From CALAMD01 sp035301345 (GTDB taxonomy: Bacteria; Bacillota; Bacilli; Bacillales; Amphibacillaceae), in assembly GCA_035301345.1 (NCBI GenBank), contig DATGUM010000032.1, forward strand, positions 93,633 to 157,632: a stretch of DNA of 64,000 nucleotides, given 5' to 3'. This document shows, piece after piece, positions 32,696 to 42,122 of this stretch (the stretch's first letter is position 1; each line of letters begins with the position of its first letter). Both the position numbers and the translations under genes were made by a program. The notes under the pieces were generated by a model. That model saw only the letters and a program-made list of their open reading frames with translations. It had not been told where the DNA came from and made no database searches.

Positions 32696-33805
32696 TTAAA
32701 ATAAATAGTCGTCTTCATCATCTAATGGAACATTTTCTTGAGTAAGAACTCTATCTTCAATAATACCTTCTTCAATAGCTCCTGACTCACTCTTAATATC
32801 TATCTTCCATCCTGTGAGCTTAGCTGCAAGTCGAGCATTTTGCCCACGCTTTCCAATCGCTAAAGAAAGTTGATAGTCAGGTACGATAACCGTTGTCGCT
32901 TTTTCTTCTTCATCAACGAGTACTTCAACAACCTTTGATGGACTAAGTGCGTTAGACACATATACAATTGGGTCTTCTGACCATTCAACAATATCTATCT
33001 TTTCACCATTTAATTCATCAACAATCGACTGAACACGTTGTCCTTTTTGTCCGACACATGAACCGACTGGATCAATTTCTTGATCTTCAGCAAACACAGA
33101 GATTTTCGAACGATCTCCTGCTTCACGCGCAACTGACATAATTTCGACTGTTCCATCATATATTTCCGGTACTTCCATCTCAAAAAGCCTCTTAAGTAAA
33201 CCAGGATGTGAGCGTGAAATATAGATTTGTGGTCCTTTGTTCGTATTTTCTACTTTCGTAACAAACACTTTAATTCGATCATGAGACTCATAAGTTTCAG
33301 TAGGAATTTGTTCGGATTCAGCTAATTTCGCTTCGATTTTCCCTAAATTAACGTAGACAAATCGACTGTCTTTTCGCTGAATAATACCTGTTAAAACATC
33401 TTCTTCACGATCTACATATTTATTAAAAATCACTCCACGCTCTGCTTCTCTTACACGTTGAGTAACGACTTGCTTTGCGGCTTGAGCTGCAATACGACCG
33501 AAGTCTTTCGGTGTCACTTCTACTTCTATAATATCATCAATGTCATAGTTCGGATCAATTTCCTTCGCTTCCTCTACAGACACTTCCTCTTGTTGATCAG
33601 CTACTTCTTCTACAACAACTTTTCTAGAAAGTACTTTCATTTCATTATCTTCTAAATTAATATCTACTCGCACATTCGTTGCTGATTTAAAGTTCTTTTT
33701 ATAAGCTGAAATTAATGCTGCTTCAAGAGCTTCTATTAATACTTCCTTTTTAATGCCTCTTTCTTTTTCTAAATAATCAATCGCATCAAACAATTGATTT
33801 CCCAC
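32696..33805 (-). CDS. nusA: transcription termination/antitermination factor NusA
   Basis: An RNA-polymerase-binding factor with an N-terminal domain, an S1 domain (EDVLTGIIQRKDSRFVYVNLG, about 132-200) and two KH domains (SCVGQKGQRVQSIVDELNGEKIDIVEWS and LAIGKRGQNARLAAKLTGWKIDI). It is 369 aa, the Gram-positive length without the acidic repeats of E. coli. It starts with GTG 33805, nine bases after AAGGGGG. Second gene of the rimP-nusA-infB operon. Confidence 0.97.
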   Translation of the reverse strand: MGNQLFDAIDYLEKERGIKKEVLIEALEAALISAYKKNFKSATNVRVDINLEDNEMKVLSRKVVVEEVADQQEEVSVEEAKEIDPNYDIDDIIEVEVTPKDFGRIAAQAAKQVVTQRVREAERGVIFNKYVDREEDVLTGIIQRKDSRFVYVNLGKIEAKLAESEQIPTETYESHDRIKVFVTKVENTNKGPQIYISRSHPGLLKRLFEMEVPEIYDGTVEIMSVAREAGDRSKISVFAEDQEIDPVGSCVGQKGQRVQSIVDELNGEKIDIVEWSEDPIVYVSNALSPSKVVEVLVDEEEKATTVIVPDYQLSLAIGKRGQNARLAAKLTGWKIDIKSESGAIEEGIIEDRVLTQENVPLDDEDDYLF

Positions 33806-33820
33806 GGCGCATTTCCCCCT

Positions 33821-34291
33821 TTATAAAACTACAGCTAATCTTGCTTTAGCAATTTTGTCATAAGGTATTTCTACTTGCTTTTTCTTCGCAAGCACTTGGT
33901 ATTCAATCGTAGCTACATCATCTGAAAAACTTAATAAAGTACCTTCAAATTCTTTTTCGCTATCAATGTGTACATACAATGTTACGTAAACATTTTTACC
34001 AATGCTTTTCTCAAAGTCCTTCTTCGTCTTTAACGGCCTTTCAACGCCTGGTGATGAGACTTCTAAGAAATAACTTTGACTAACAAGATCTTCTTCATCA
34101 AGCTTGTCACTCAAAATACCCGAAACGTCTCCACATTCATCAATGCTTATACCGCCTTCTTTATCAATATAAACACGTAAAAACCAATCGCTTCCTTCGT
34201 TGACAAATTCAACATCTACTAGTTCTAGTGACTTTTCTTTTAAAATAGGCTCTAATAATTCTTCTGTTCTAACTTTAATGTCTTTACTCAA
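33821..34291 (-). CDS. rimP: ribosome maturation factor RimP
   Basis: Two-domain protein needed for 30S maturation. The N-terminal domain contains LELVDVEFVNEGSDWFLRVYIDKEGGISIDEC and the C-terminal SH3-like domain EVSSPGVERPLKTKKDF and later strands. The start chosen is TTG 34291, six bases after a full AAAGGAGG; this gives 157 codons, the size of B. subtilis YlxS. The frame extends seven codons further upstream, but those encode the ribosome site itself. First gene of the nusA operon, behind a structured leader. Confidence 0.95.
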   Translation of the reverse strand: MSKDIKVRTEELLEPILKEKSLELVDVEFVNEGSDWFLRVYIDKEGGISIDECGDVSGILSDKLDEEDLVSQSYFLEVSSPGVERPLKTKKDFEKSIGKNVYVTLYVHIDSEKEFEGTLLSFSDDVATIEYQVLAKKKQVEIPYDKIAKARLAVVL

Positions 34292-34365
34292 AATAATCCT
34301 CCTTTTCAGCACTTTTGTTTCAGGAAAACTTGTTTTTAAGTTACTTTTAAAATATCAATATAAAA

Positions 34366-34392
34366 CCCTTGCCAATAAAAAAGGGGCAAGGG
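34366..34392 (-). promoter_or_regulatory. rimP leader hairpin 2 (terminator-like)
   Basis: Minus strand CCCTTGCC (34392-34385), 11-nt T-rich loop, GGCAAGGG (34373-34366), then TTTTATATTG. A perfect 8-bp GC-rich stem with a T-rich tail between the promoter and the rimP start, so a possible attenuator of the nusA operon. Its core resembles the spoIIIE leader hairpin. Confidence 0.6.
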
Positions 34393-34423
34393 AATCTCAT
34401 TACTAATAATAGTGTATAAAGAA

Positions 34424-34443
34424 GGAGTGGGCAGTCCCACTCC
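34424..34443 (-). promoter_or_regulatory. rimP leader hairpin 1
   Basis: A perfect 8-bp hairpin GGAGTGGG/CCCACTCC with a 4-nt loop, about 25 nt after the predicted transcription start of the rimP operon. It is followed by a short pyrimidine stretch. It could be an attenuator, an mRNA-stabilising 5' structure, or a polC terminator for incoming transcripts. Confidence 0.6.
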
Positions 34444-34474
34444 AAAGTTTTTCCGTCTATTACTTACCATTAAA

Positions 34475-34503
34475 ACTATAACACATTTAAGCACTTGTTG
34501 CAA
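34475..34503 (-). promoter_or_regulatory. sigma-A promoter of the rimP-nusA-infB operon
   Basis: Minus strand TTGCAA (34503-34498), 17 bases, TATAGT (34480-34475). This leaves a leader of about 175 nt with two strong hairpins. Confidence 0.75.
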
Positions 34504-34551
34504 CATTTCCACGGTATAGAGAGATTTGTTTAGTCGATTATACACCCTGTC

Positions 34552-37500
34552 TTAAAAGAGCGATAACTGGTTTTCTTCTGCCATACCTTCTAAACAACCT
34601 AATTGGTCTAAGTATTCAACAACTGTCTTAGATATTTTACTTCTTTCACGTAAATCTTGTTTAGATAAAAACTCTCCATCTTCACGAACAGCTACAACAT
34701 TGTACGCTGCATTTGTCCCGAGACCATCCACTGCATTAAATGGTGGAATAAGCGAATCTTCTTCAACGATAAACTCAGCTGCTGCCGAGCGATAAAGATC
34801 AACATTCTGGAACGAATAACCACGTTCATACATTTCTAAACAGACGTGTAAAACAGTTAGTAAATTCTTTTCTTTAGGTGAAGCATCATTTCCTTGATCT
34901 GTTATTTCTTTCATTCGTGTTTTAATCGCTTCTTTTCCTTGGATCATTGTTTTTAACTCAAAATCGCGGGCACGAACGGTAAAGTATGCTGCATAAAAAT
35001 AAATTGGGTAATGAACTTTGAAGTAAGCAATTCTTACAGCCATTAATACGTAAGCAGCAGCATGTGCTTTCGGGAACATATACTTGATTTTTTTACATGA
35101 ATCAATATACCACTCAGGTACGTTATGTTTACGCATTTCAGCAATCCATTCATCTTTCAACCCGCGCCCTTTACGAACGAACTCCATAATACTAAATGCC
35201 ATCGATGCGTCTAATCCTTGATGCATGAGATAAACCATAATATCATCTCGGCAACCAATTACTTCAGGCAATCCGCATATACCATCATTAATTAATTCTT
35301 GGGCATTTCCTAACCAAACATCAGTCCCATGTGATAGTCCTGAAATAATGACTAACTCGGCAAATGTTTTCGGTTTCGTTTCTTCGAGCATTTGTCGAAC
35401 GAACTGAGTACCAAACTCTGGTACACCTAACGTTCCTGTCGCGCAGTTTATTTGCTCGGCTGTGACCCCGAGAGAGTCTGTTCCTGAAAATATTTTCATT
35501 ACTTCTTCATCATCTGTCGGAATCGTAATCGGATCAATACCACTTAAATCTTCTAACATACGAATAACAGTAGGATCATCATGGCCAAGTATATCAAGTT
35601 TTAATAAGTTGTTTTCAATCGAGTGAAAATCAAAATGTGTCGTTTTCCATTCACTTTTCCGGTCGTCAGCTGGGAATTGTATCGGTGTAAAATCGTAAAT
35701 ATCTTTATTTTCAGGGACAACAATAATTCCACCGGGGTGTTGACCTGTCGTACGTTTTACTCCTGTACACCCATGAACTAACCGATCAACTTCAGCGTTA
35801 CGATAATGTAAATCTTTATCTGAAGCATATCCTTTAACGAATCCATAGGCTGTTCTTTCAGCTATTGTACCAATTGTTCCTGCTCGAAACACTTTCTCTT
35901 CACCGAATAATTCTTTCGTATATTGGTGTGCCTTTGGCTGATATTCTCCCGAGAAGTTTAAATCAATATCAGGCACTTTATCACCTTCAAACCCTAAAAA
36001 CGTTTCAAACGGAATATCTTGCCCTTCTTTTGTCAAATCTGTTTCGCACGTTGGACATGATTTATTCGGTAAATCAAAGCCACTCGCATAAGAACCGTCT
36101 GTAATGAACTCATGATAATGACAGTTTAAACAAACGTAATGTGCTGGCAATGGATTGACTTCAGTAATTTCCGTTAAAGTCGCTACGAGTGAAGACCCAA
36201 CGGAACCACGTGATCCAACTAAATAACCGTCATCTAATGACTTCTTCACAAGTTTATGTGAAATTAAATAAATAACAGCGAATCCGTGTCCGATAATACT
36301 TTTAAGTTCAAACTCAATCCGGTCCGTAACGATATCTGGTAATTCATCGCCGTATATTTTTTTTGCATTATCATACGTTAACTGCCTTACTTCTTCATCT
36401 GCACCCGGAATATTTGGTGTATAAAGATCTTTCTTTAGTGGCAAAACGCTGTCGATTTTCTCATTAATTAGTTGAGAGTTTTTAATAACGACTTCTTTTG
36501 CTACATCTTCTCCAAGAAATGAAAAGCACTCTAACATTTCATCAGTCGTTCTAAATGGTGTTTGTGGTAACGTTTGTCGATTTAACGGATTTCCTTTTTG
36601 TGAACTAATTAATATTTTACGATATAGCTGTTCATGTTCTTCCATGTGATGAACATTCCCTGTCGCTACTACAGGCTTTTCTAATCGATTCCCTAGCTCT
36701 ACTAAGTTCGTAATAATTTCCAATACTTGCGATTCATTCTGTACAAGCTCTCTATCAACGAGACCAACATAATTTGTTGGGGGTTGGATTTCAATATAAT
36801 CATAAAATTGTGCGACTTGTTCTGCTTCTTCAACAGATTTTTGCATCATCGTTTCAAAAACTTCACCTTGGTCACACGCAGAGCCAATGAGTAGACCTTC
36901 GCGGTACTTCTCTAATAATGAACGTGGTATGCGCGGAACACGGTAAAAATAATCAATATGTGATTTTGAGACGAGCTTATACAAATTCTTTAGACCAACG
37001 TCATTTTTCGCTAAAATCGTACAATGGTTTGGTCTTGAGTGACGATACGCATTTCCTTCACCAATATGTGCATTTAACTCATTATGATTAAAGATGTCTT
37101 CTTTTTCCACTTCAATCATAAGTTTCCACGCTAAATAACCAGTAGCTTCTGCATCATAAATCGCACGGTGATGTTGCGTTAACTCGATATCGAAATGATT
37201 ACAAAGCGTATTTAATCGATGATTACCTAACTCTGGTAATAAATATCTTGCAAGTTCTAATGTATCAATGACAGGATTAGTAATTTTATCATAATTAATT
37301 TTACTAAACCCTTGATTTAAAAATCCGATATCAAAGCTTGCATTATGAGCAACTAATGTACAGGTGCCCATCCATTCGTGGAAGTCTTTTAATACATCAT
37401 CAACTTCTGGTGCACCGACTAACATGTCGTCAGTAATACCAGTAATATCTTTAATGACTTCTGGTAATTGGCGATGTGGATTCGCAAAAGATTCAAATGT

Positions 37501-38826
37501 ATCGATTATTTCCCCATCTTTTATTTTCACACCTGCAAGTTCAATAATTGTGTCATAAACAGCTGAAAGCCCTGTCGTTTCTACGTCAAATACGACATAC
37601 GTTTCATCCTTTAAAACAATATCACTTGCGTTATAAGCAATCGGTACGCCATCATTAACGAGGTGAGCTTCAACGCCATAGATCACTTTAATATCATGAT
37701 CTAAACTTGCATAAAACGCCTCTGGGAATGCTTGAACACCTGAATGATCCGTTATAGCGATAGCTTCATGTCCCCATTCAGCAGCTTTCTTAATTAAATC
37801 TTTCGGCGAAACGACCGCATCAAGCTGACTCATTGTCGTATGGGCATGCAATTCCACTCGTTTTTCTTCTGCTTCATCTGTACGACTTGCTACTTTCACT
37901 TCATTTATATCATTCGCCATCATCGTTAGCTGACTCGTATATAAATCTGTTTGTACTCTACCACGTGCTTTTACCCAGACACCTTCTTTTACTTGTTCGA
38001 AAGCAATCTCATCTTCGTCATTCCTAGAAAACATTTTAACTTCTAATGAATCACTATAATCTGTTATTTTAAGCATAAGTAGACTTCTCCCAGAACGGAG
38101 CTTACGAATCTCTGCACTAAAGATATATCCTTGAATAGTCAAACGATTTTCTTCTTCAAGAATCGTTTCAATCATGACAGGTTCATCATGAATATGTTGC
38201 CCTAACCCAATTGCTTGCTTTCTTTTTCCGTTTTTCTGCTCGGTGTCACGTTTCCTTTGCTGTTCGATTGTTTTTAAAGCGAGCTGCTGATCTTCCACAG
38301 CTTTTTCTTTACGGAAGTTATCTAAATCGATATCACCTGCTTCAACAGAGACTTCAATTTGATAACTAGGAAAACCGACTTGTTGACAAAATTGATTGAA
38401 CTTAACTTCGAGGTTTTTCTTCAACGAAGCAGACTCTGCTTCTGTATGCGCTTTAATCATAATTTTATTTTCTTGCAAACGAATCGATTGATTAAAAAGC
38501 AAATCTTTCGTCATTGGTAATAAGTTAAGCGTTTGAATGAAGTTTTTCCAGTAAGCTTCGAGTGTTTCACTTGGAACATCGTTCTGTTCACACGATAAAT
38601 AAACATGCACTTGAGCAATATTCTTAAATTGTTCATGCATTTTATTTAAAAACAGTTCATATACGTGTACAGGTAAAATATTTTTAATCTTTATATGTAA
38701 GTGCCATGTCTTTGATTGCGTATAAACATCCAACTTTTCAATTTCACTATCATGAAAATAAGCTGTTATATCATCCGTCATATCTAATTGCTTTAACAAG
38801 ATGTTCATCTTTTCATGCCCATTCAT
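34552..38826 (-). CDS. polC: DNA polymerase III alpha subunit, PolC type
   Basis: Replicative polymerase of low-GC Firmicutes, 1424 aa. Order: N-terminal and OB domains, PHP domain (VELHAHTTMSQLDAVV, about 330), inserted DEDDh proofreading exonuclease (VVFDVETTG about 410, with AHNASFDIGFL and HHRAIYDAEATG), PHP remainder, and zinc finger with CLNC (about 899) and CPTC (about 921). The palm/fingers follow with PDIDLNFSGEYQ (about 950) and the helix-hairpin-helix tail. Frame is intact throughout. In B. subtilis proS precedes it; here rseP is the direct upstream neighbour. ATG 38826 has an AAGGA site at a longish 11 bases. Confidence 0.98.
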   Translation of the reverse strand: MNGHEKMNILLKQLDMTDDITAYFHDSEIEKLDVYTQSKTWHLHIKIKNILPVHVYELFLNKMHEQFKNIAQVHVYLSCEQNDVPSETLEAYWKNFIQTLNLLPMTKDLLFNQSIRLQENKIMIKAHTEAESASLKKNLEVKFNQFCQQVGFPSYQIEVSVEAGDIDLDNFRKEKAVEDQQLALKTIEQQRKRDTEQKNGKRKQAIGLGQHIHDEPVMIETILEEENRLTIQGYIFSAEIRKLRSGRSLLMLKITDYSDSLEVKMFSRNDEDEIAFEQVKEGVWVKARGRVQTDLYTSQLTMMANDINEVKVASRTDEAEEKRVELHAHTTMSQLDAVVSPKDLIKKAAEWGHEAIAITDHSGVQAFPEAFYASLDHDIKVIYGVEAHLVNDGVPIAYNASDIVLKDETYVVFDVETTGLSAVYDTIIELAGVKIKDGEIIDTFESFANPHRQLPEVIKDITGITDDMLVGAPEVDDVLKDFHEWMGTCTLVAHNASFDIGFLNQGFSKINYDKITNPVIDTLELARYLLPELGNHRLNTLCNHFDIELTQHHRAIYDAEATGYLAWKLMIEVEKEDIFNHNELNAHIGEGNAYRHSRPNHCTILAKNDVGLKNLYKLVSKSHIDYFYRVPRIPRSLLEKYREGLLIGSACDQGEVFETMMQKSVEEAEQVAQFYDYIEIQPPTNYVGLVDRELVQNESQVLEIITNLVELGNRLEKPVVATGNVHHMEEHEQLYRKILISSQKGNPLNRQTLPQTPFRTTDEMLECFSFLGEDVAKEVVIKNSQLINEKIDSVLPLKKDLYTPNIPGADEEVRQLTYDNAKKIYGDELPDIVTDRIEFELKSIIGHGFAVIYLISHKLVKKSLDDGYLVGSRGSVGSSLVATLTEITEVNPLPAHYVCLNCHYHEFITDGSYASGFDLPNKSCPTCETDLTKEGQDIPFETFLGFEGDKVPDIDLNFSGEYQPKAHQYTKELFGEEKVFRAGTIGTIAERTAYGFVKGYASDKDLHYRNAEVDRLVHGCTGVKRTTGQHPGGIIVVPENKDIYDFTPIQFPADDRKSEWKTTHFDFHSIENNLLKLDILGHDDPTVIRMLEDLSGIDPITIPTDDEEVMKIFSGTDSLGVTAEQINCATGTLGVPEFGTQFVRQMLEETKPKTFAELVIISGLSHGTDVWLGNAQELINDGICGLPEVIGCRDDIMVYLMHQGLDASMAFSIMEFVRKGRGLKDEWIAEMRKHNVPEWYIDSCKKIKYMFPKAHAAAYVLMAVRIAYFKVHYPIYFYAAYFTVRARDFELKTMIQGKEAIKTRMKEITDQGNDASPKEKNLLTVLHVCLEMYERGYSFQNVDLYRSAAAEFIVEEDSLIPPFNAVDGLGTNAAYNVVAVREDGEFLSKQDLRERSKISKTVVEYLDQLGCLEGMAEENQLSLF

Positions 38827-38896
38827 TACACAACACTTCCTTTAATAATAGTCTTTTTATTACGTAAAAAACCTCACTGTGCTATATGAGTGATAA

Positions 38897-38936
38897 CATA
38901 AAAAGTAGAAGTGAAATAAATTCAACCTCTACTTTC
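38897..38936 (-). terminator. rseP terminator
   Basis: AAAGTAGA (minus strand 38935-38928) pairs with its complement (38909-38902), with an inner TTGAA/TTCA pairing, followed by TTTTT. It separates the uppS-cdsA-rseP unit from polC. Confidence 0.8.
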
Positions 38937-38955
38937 TATGTCTCTGTTTAATTGT

Positions 38956-40224
38956 TTATAAAAATAAGCGCTGAATATCGTTCCACGTAACGACAATCAT
39001 AAGCAGCATAAGTAAAGCGAATCCAACAAAATGAACAATACCTTCTTTTTGAGGATCCATTGGCTTACCTCTAACAGCTTCTATACCGACAAACATTAAT
39101 CGTCCACCATCTAAAGCCGGTAATGGAACTAAATTAATAATACCTAGATTTATGCTTAACATTGCTGTCCATAATAAAAAGTTCATAAATCCTGTTTGTA
39201 CAATTTGATCAGTTGCATCATAAATACCGACTGGACCAGAAAGCATTTCAATCGATAATTGACCTGTAATTAGCATCATTAAATTAACTAAAATTAATTT
39301 GGTCGTTTCGTACGTTTGAATAAAGCCATGCTTAATCGTCTTAATAAATGACTTTTCAAATCCTGGATAGACACCAATTTGACCGATTTCTTCTTCAGTA
39401 TTTTCATCAACATTTAATTCAGGCGTAACATCTAATGTTACACGTTCTCCATCATCACGCTCAACAACCATTGATAATTCTTTATCAGGATTTCCTCTTA
39501 CAATCATTGTAAATTGTTCCCATGATGAAACTTTTTCTTCATCAATTTCTACAATGACGTCTCCTGCTTGGAACCCTGCTTCTTCTGCGGGGGCTCCAGG
39601 TAAAACATCATCAATAAGTGCTTCTTCTGCCGGCACGCCTTGCACAAGTCCAATAATGATAAAAATAGCAATTGCGAGTAAAAAGTTCATCAATGGTCCC
39701 GCAAATAATTGCATCGCTCGCTGTCCGACCGTTTTTGATGCAAATTGACGATCATAAGGTGCTATTTGTGTTTTTGTTTCATCCATTATAAAAAAGCATT
39801 TTTCATGAACAGCAAACGTCAACTGCTCATCACTATCGATATCATAAGCAACAATTTCAAGGGCATGATCTAAATCAACTTTTTCTACTTCTACGACACG
39901 ACAGTTCGGATGTTTATCTTTATTATTAACAATTATTTTTACGACTTCTTCCTTATCGTTAAACTCTAAACCAATATGATGGCCTGGTCGCAATTCAATA
40001 ATTTCAGGATCTTCCCCTGCCACTCTCACATAACCACCAATAGGTAAAAGCCTAATCGTATAAAGTGTTTCATTCTTTACGACAGAATACACTTTCGGAC
40101 CAAATCCGATAGCAAATTCTCGAACGAGCATTCCTGCGCGTTTTGCAAAAATCAAATGACCAAACTCGTGTACGAATACGAGTAAACCGAACATGAATAT
40201 AAAAGCTACGATTGTTATCAACAT
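38956..40224 (-). CDS. rseP: site-2 zinc metalloprotease RseP/RasP
   Basis: Intramembrane protease that clears signal peptides and anti-sigma factors. Zinc motif HEFGH (residues 19-23) is in the first helix and the third ligand Asp is in NLVPLPALDGG (about 368-378). One PDZ domain (VLPGAPAEEAGFQAGDVIVEIDEE, about 205-280) lies between. 422 aa and four helices fit the family. The 48-base gap to cdsA contains no dxr gene, which is normally between them in Bacillus. Confidence 0.96.
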   Translation of the reverse strand: MLITIVAFIFMFGLLVFVHEFGHLIFAKRAGMLVREFAIGFGPKVYSVVKNETLYTIRLLPIGGYVRVAGEDPEIIELRPGHHIGLEFNDKEEVVKIIVNNKDKHPNCRVVEVEKVDLDHALEIVAYDIDSDEQLTFAVHEKCFFIMDETKTQIAPYDRQFASKTVGQRAMQLFAGPLMNFLLAIAIFIIIGLVQGVPAEEALIDDVLPGAPAEEAGFQAGDVIVEIDEEKVSSWEQFTMIVRGNPDKELSMVVERDDGERVTLDVTPELNVDENTEEEIGQIGVYPGFEKSFIKTIKHGFIQTYETTKLILVNLMMLITGQLSIEMLSGPVGIYDATDQIVQTGFMNFLLWTAMLSINLGIINLVPLPALDGGRLMFVGIEAVRGKPMDPQKEGIVHFVGFALLMLLMIVVTWNDIQRLFL

Positions 40225-40272
40225 TTTCCCACCTTTGTATAAGGGTCGTTCTTAAACATTTTAATCAAACAC

Positions 40273-41058
40273 TTAGATAAAGTTAATAATATACAATAAC
40301 GGAATCATAAATAATAAACTATCTAAGCGGTCTAGAATGCCACCGTGACCTGGCAATATATTCCCAGAATCTTTCACATCATACGTACGTTTTATTGCAG
40401 AAGCAACGAGGTCCCCAATTTGGCCTACAATTGATATGAGTATAGCAACTACTGCAATATACGTTATCGAATAAGTAAACGGATAAACTATGTGAAATAT
40501 TAAAGCGACAATAAGTGCAAGCGTTAACCCACCAAGAGCACCTTCAATTGTTTTATTCGGACTAATTTTCGGCCATAATTTTCTTTTGCCAAAAAACTTA
40601 CCTGAAAAGTAAGCCCCCGTATCAGTCGCCCAAATAATAAATAATATGAATAGTAAATATTCTAAACCGAGTAATCTCGTTTCGACGAGAAAATAAAAAC
40701 CTAAAGCGACGTAAATAACCGATAACAAAGTGAACCCAGCTTCATTAAATGTAAATTTGTTTTTTGATAGTACAGAATAACCTAAAATTAACATAACGAA
40801 TAAGATTAATACTTCTTCTTTAGTTAATAACTCATTCCACGGCGTAGCGATTGTCGATGGTATAAGAATAAGCCAAAGAACGATTACCGATATTAATTTT
40901 GGTGTTAACTTATCAATCAATTTGTTCATTCTTAACAGTTCAAAAATAGCAATCGTCGCTAGAAAATAACTAAAGATAATAAATGGCAAACCGCCAATAA
41001 TTAAAAATGGAACAAATACGATGAGTGCTAATATTGCTGTTACAATTCTTTGTTTCAA
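40273..41058 (-). CDS. cdsA: phosphatidate cytidylyltransferase (CDP-DAG synthase)
   Basis: Makes CDP-diacylglycerol from phosphatidic acid and CTP, the substrate of PgsA (14121). 261 aa with about eight membrane helices; the C-terminal family signature is seen as GDLVASAIKRTYDVKDSG, then ILPGHGGILDRLDS. It starts with TTG 41058 about 11 bases after AAGGGG, at the end of uppS (15-base gap). Transcribed with uppS and rseP. Confidence 0.96.
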   Translation of the reverse strand: MKQRIVTAILALIVFVPFLIIGGLPFIIFSYFLATIAIFELLRMNKLIDKLTPKLISVIVLWLILIPSTIATPWNELLTKEEVLILFVMLILGYSVLSKNKFTFNEAGFTLLSVIYVALGFYFLVETRLLGLEYLLFILFIIWATDTGAYFSGKFFGKRKLWPKISPNKTIEGALGGLTLALIVALIFHIVYPFTYSITYIAVVAILISIVGQIGDLVASAIKRTYDVKDSGNILPGHGGILDRLDSLLFMIPLLYIINFI

Positions 41059-41073
41059 CTATTGTTCAACCCC

Positions 41074-41823
41074 TTAAATGCCACCATATCTTCGTTTTCT
41101 TTTCTGATAATCATTAAGCGCCTCTTTAAATGTTTCACTCGTAAAGTCTGGCCACAAAACGTCTGTAAACCAAAATTCAGCATATGCAATTTGCCATAAC
41201 AAGAAGTTACTTAGGCGTTGTTCACCACTCGTACGAATTAATAAGTCTGGATCAGGAATTCCGTCTGTATACAAATGTTTTGCTAAATCTTCTTCGGTCA
41301 AATCATCAAGCGATATACCATTATTTTGTACATCTTCCATAACGTGCTTTAACGCACGAACTATTTCATATCTACTTCCGTAGTTTAATGCAAAGTTTAA
41401 TAATAGACCGTCATTATGTTTCGTTTTTTCAACGGCATGATTGATTGCTTTTTTTGTGTGGGCTGGCAGTTTATCATATTCACCAATCGTTTGAATTCTT
41501 ACATTATTCTCCATCATTTCTGGTAAGTATTTATGTAAGAAATCTTTTGGTAAGCGTAATATAAAATCAACCTCAGGTTTCGGTCGCTTCCAATTTTCAG
41601 TTGAAAATGCGTATAGCGTTAACACTTTAACTTGACATGCTGAAGCAGTTTTTACAATTTCTCTAACGACATCCATACCTTCTTTGTGTCCTGCTATACG
41701 TGGAAGACCACGTTTTTTTGCCCAACGTCCATTACCATCCATAATAATAGCGACATGGTAAGGTATATTTTCTTTTTTTATATTTTTATCCTTTTTTCTA
41801 AAAAAGGGCAAGTTTATCGACAT
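41074..41823 (-). CDS. uppS: undecaprenyl diphosphate synthase
   Basis: cis-Prenyltransferase making the C55 lipid carrier for cell wall and teichoic acid assembly. The catalytic Asp is in HVAIIMDGNGRWAKKRG (about residue 29), followed by GHKEG, YAFSTENWKRP and the C-terminal RTSGEQRLSNFLLWQ..EF. 249 aa. ATG 41823 follows CGGAGGAC. First gene of the uppS-cdsA-rseP unit, with its own promoter and a leader hairpin. Confidence 0.97.
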   Translation of the reverse strand: MSINLPFFRKKDKNIKKENIPYHVAIIMDGNGRWAKKRGLPRIAGHKEGMDVVREIVKTASACQVKVLTLYAFSTENWKRPKPEVDFILRLPKDFLHKYLPEMMENNVRIQTIGEYDKLPAHTKKAINHAVEKTKHNDGLLLNFALNYGSRYEIVRALKHVMEDVQNNGISLDDLTEEDLAKHLYTDGIPDPDLLIRTSGEQRLSNFLLWQIAYAEFWFTDVLWPDFTSETFKEALNDYQKRKRRYGGI

Positions 41824-41883
41824 TATATTGTCCTCCGACTACGTAACAATCTTTCTTTTTAAATCTCTTTTATTCGTATACAC

Positions 41884-41908
41884 TTCATCCTTAATGGCTA
41901 AAGATGAA
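41884..41908 (-). promoter_or_regulatory. leader hairpin of uppS-cdsA-rseP
   Basis: Minus strand TTCATCTTTA pairs with TAAGGATGAA over 10 bp (one G-U) around a 5-nt loop, between the predicted start of transcription and the uppS ribosome site. No T-run follows, so it is not an obvious terminator. Confidence 0.5.
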
Positions 41909-41916
41909 TCTCTCAT

Positions 41917-41944
41917 ATTATATCATTATATAAGCTATTGATAA
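41917..41944 (-). promoter_or_regulatory. candidate promoter of uppS
   Basis: Minus strand TTATCA (41944-41939), 16 bases, TATAAT (41922-41917) with an extended TG. It lies in the 299-base gap between frr and uppS, which otherwise contains only two terminator-like hairpins and AT-rich DNA without a gene. Confidence 0.5.
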
Positions 41945-42011
41945 ACAATAGTTACGAACTTGAAAATATACTGTTATGAATAAGTAATATATAAATATGC
42001 ATATTCAGTGA

Positions 42012-42045
42012 AACAAATAAAAAATATCTATTTAAAATAGATATC
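42012..42045 (-). terminator. second terminator-like hairpin after frr
   Basis: A perfect AT-rich inverted repeat ATATCTATTT-A-AAATAGATAT (42024-42044), followed on the minus strand by TTTTTTATTTG. It sits about 40 bases beyond the main frr terminator, giving tandem termination signals. Confidence 0.6.
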
Positions 42046-42078
42046 TTTTACTTATCCCACTAAAATCTCTATAGCAAG

Positions 42079-42110
42079 GAAAAGCCTCCTTATAGATAAG
42101 GAGGGCTTTC
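42079..42110 (-). terminator. frr terminator
   Basis: AAAGCC(C)TCCTTAT against ATAAGGAGGCTTT on the minus strand: a 12-13 bp stem with one bulge and a 2-nt or larger loop. The tail is TTTTCC. It lies immediately after frr. Confidence 0.85.
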
Positions 42111-42122
42111 TTAAAATATTTA

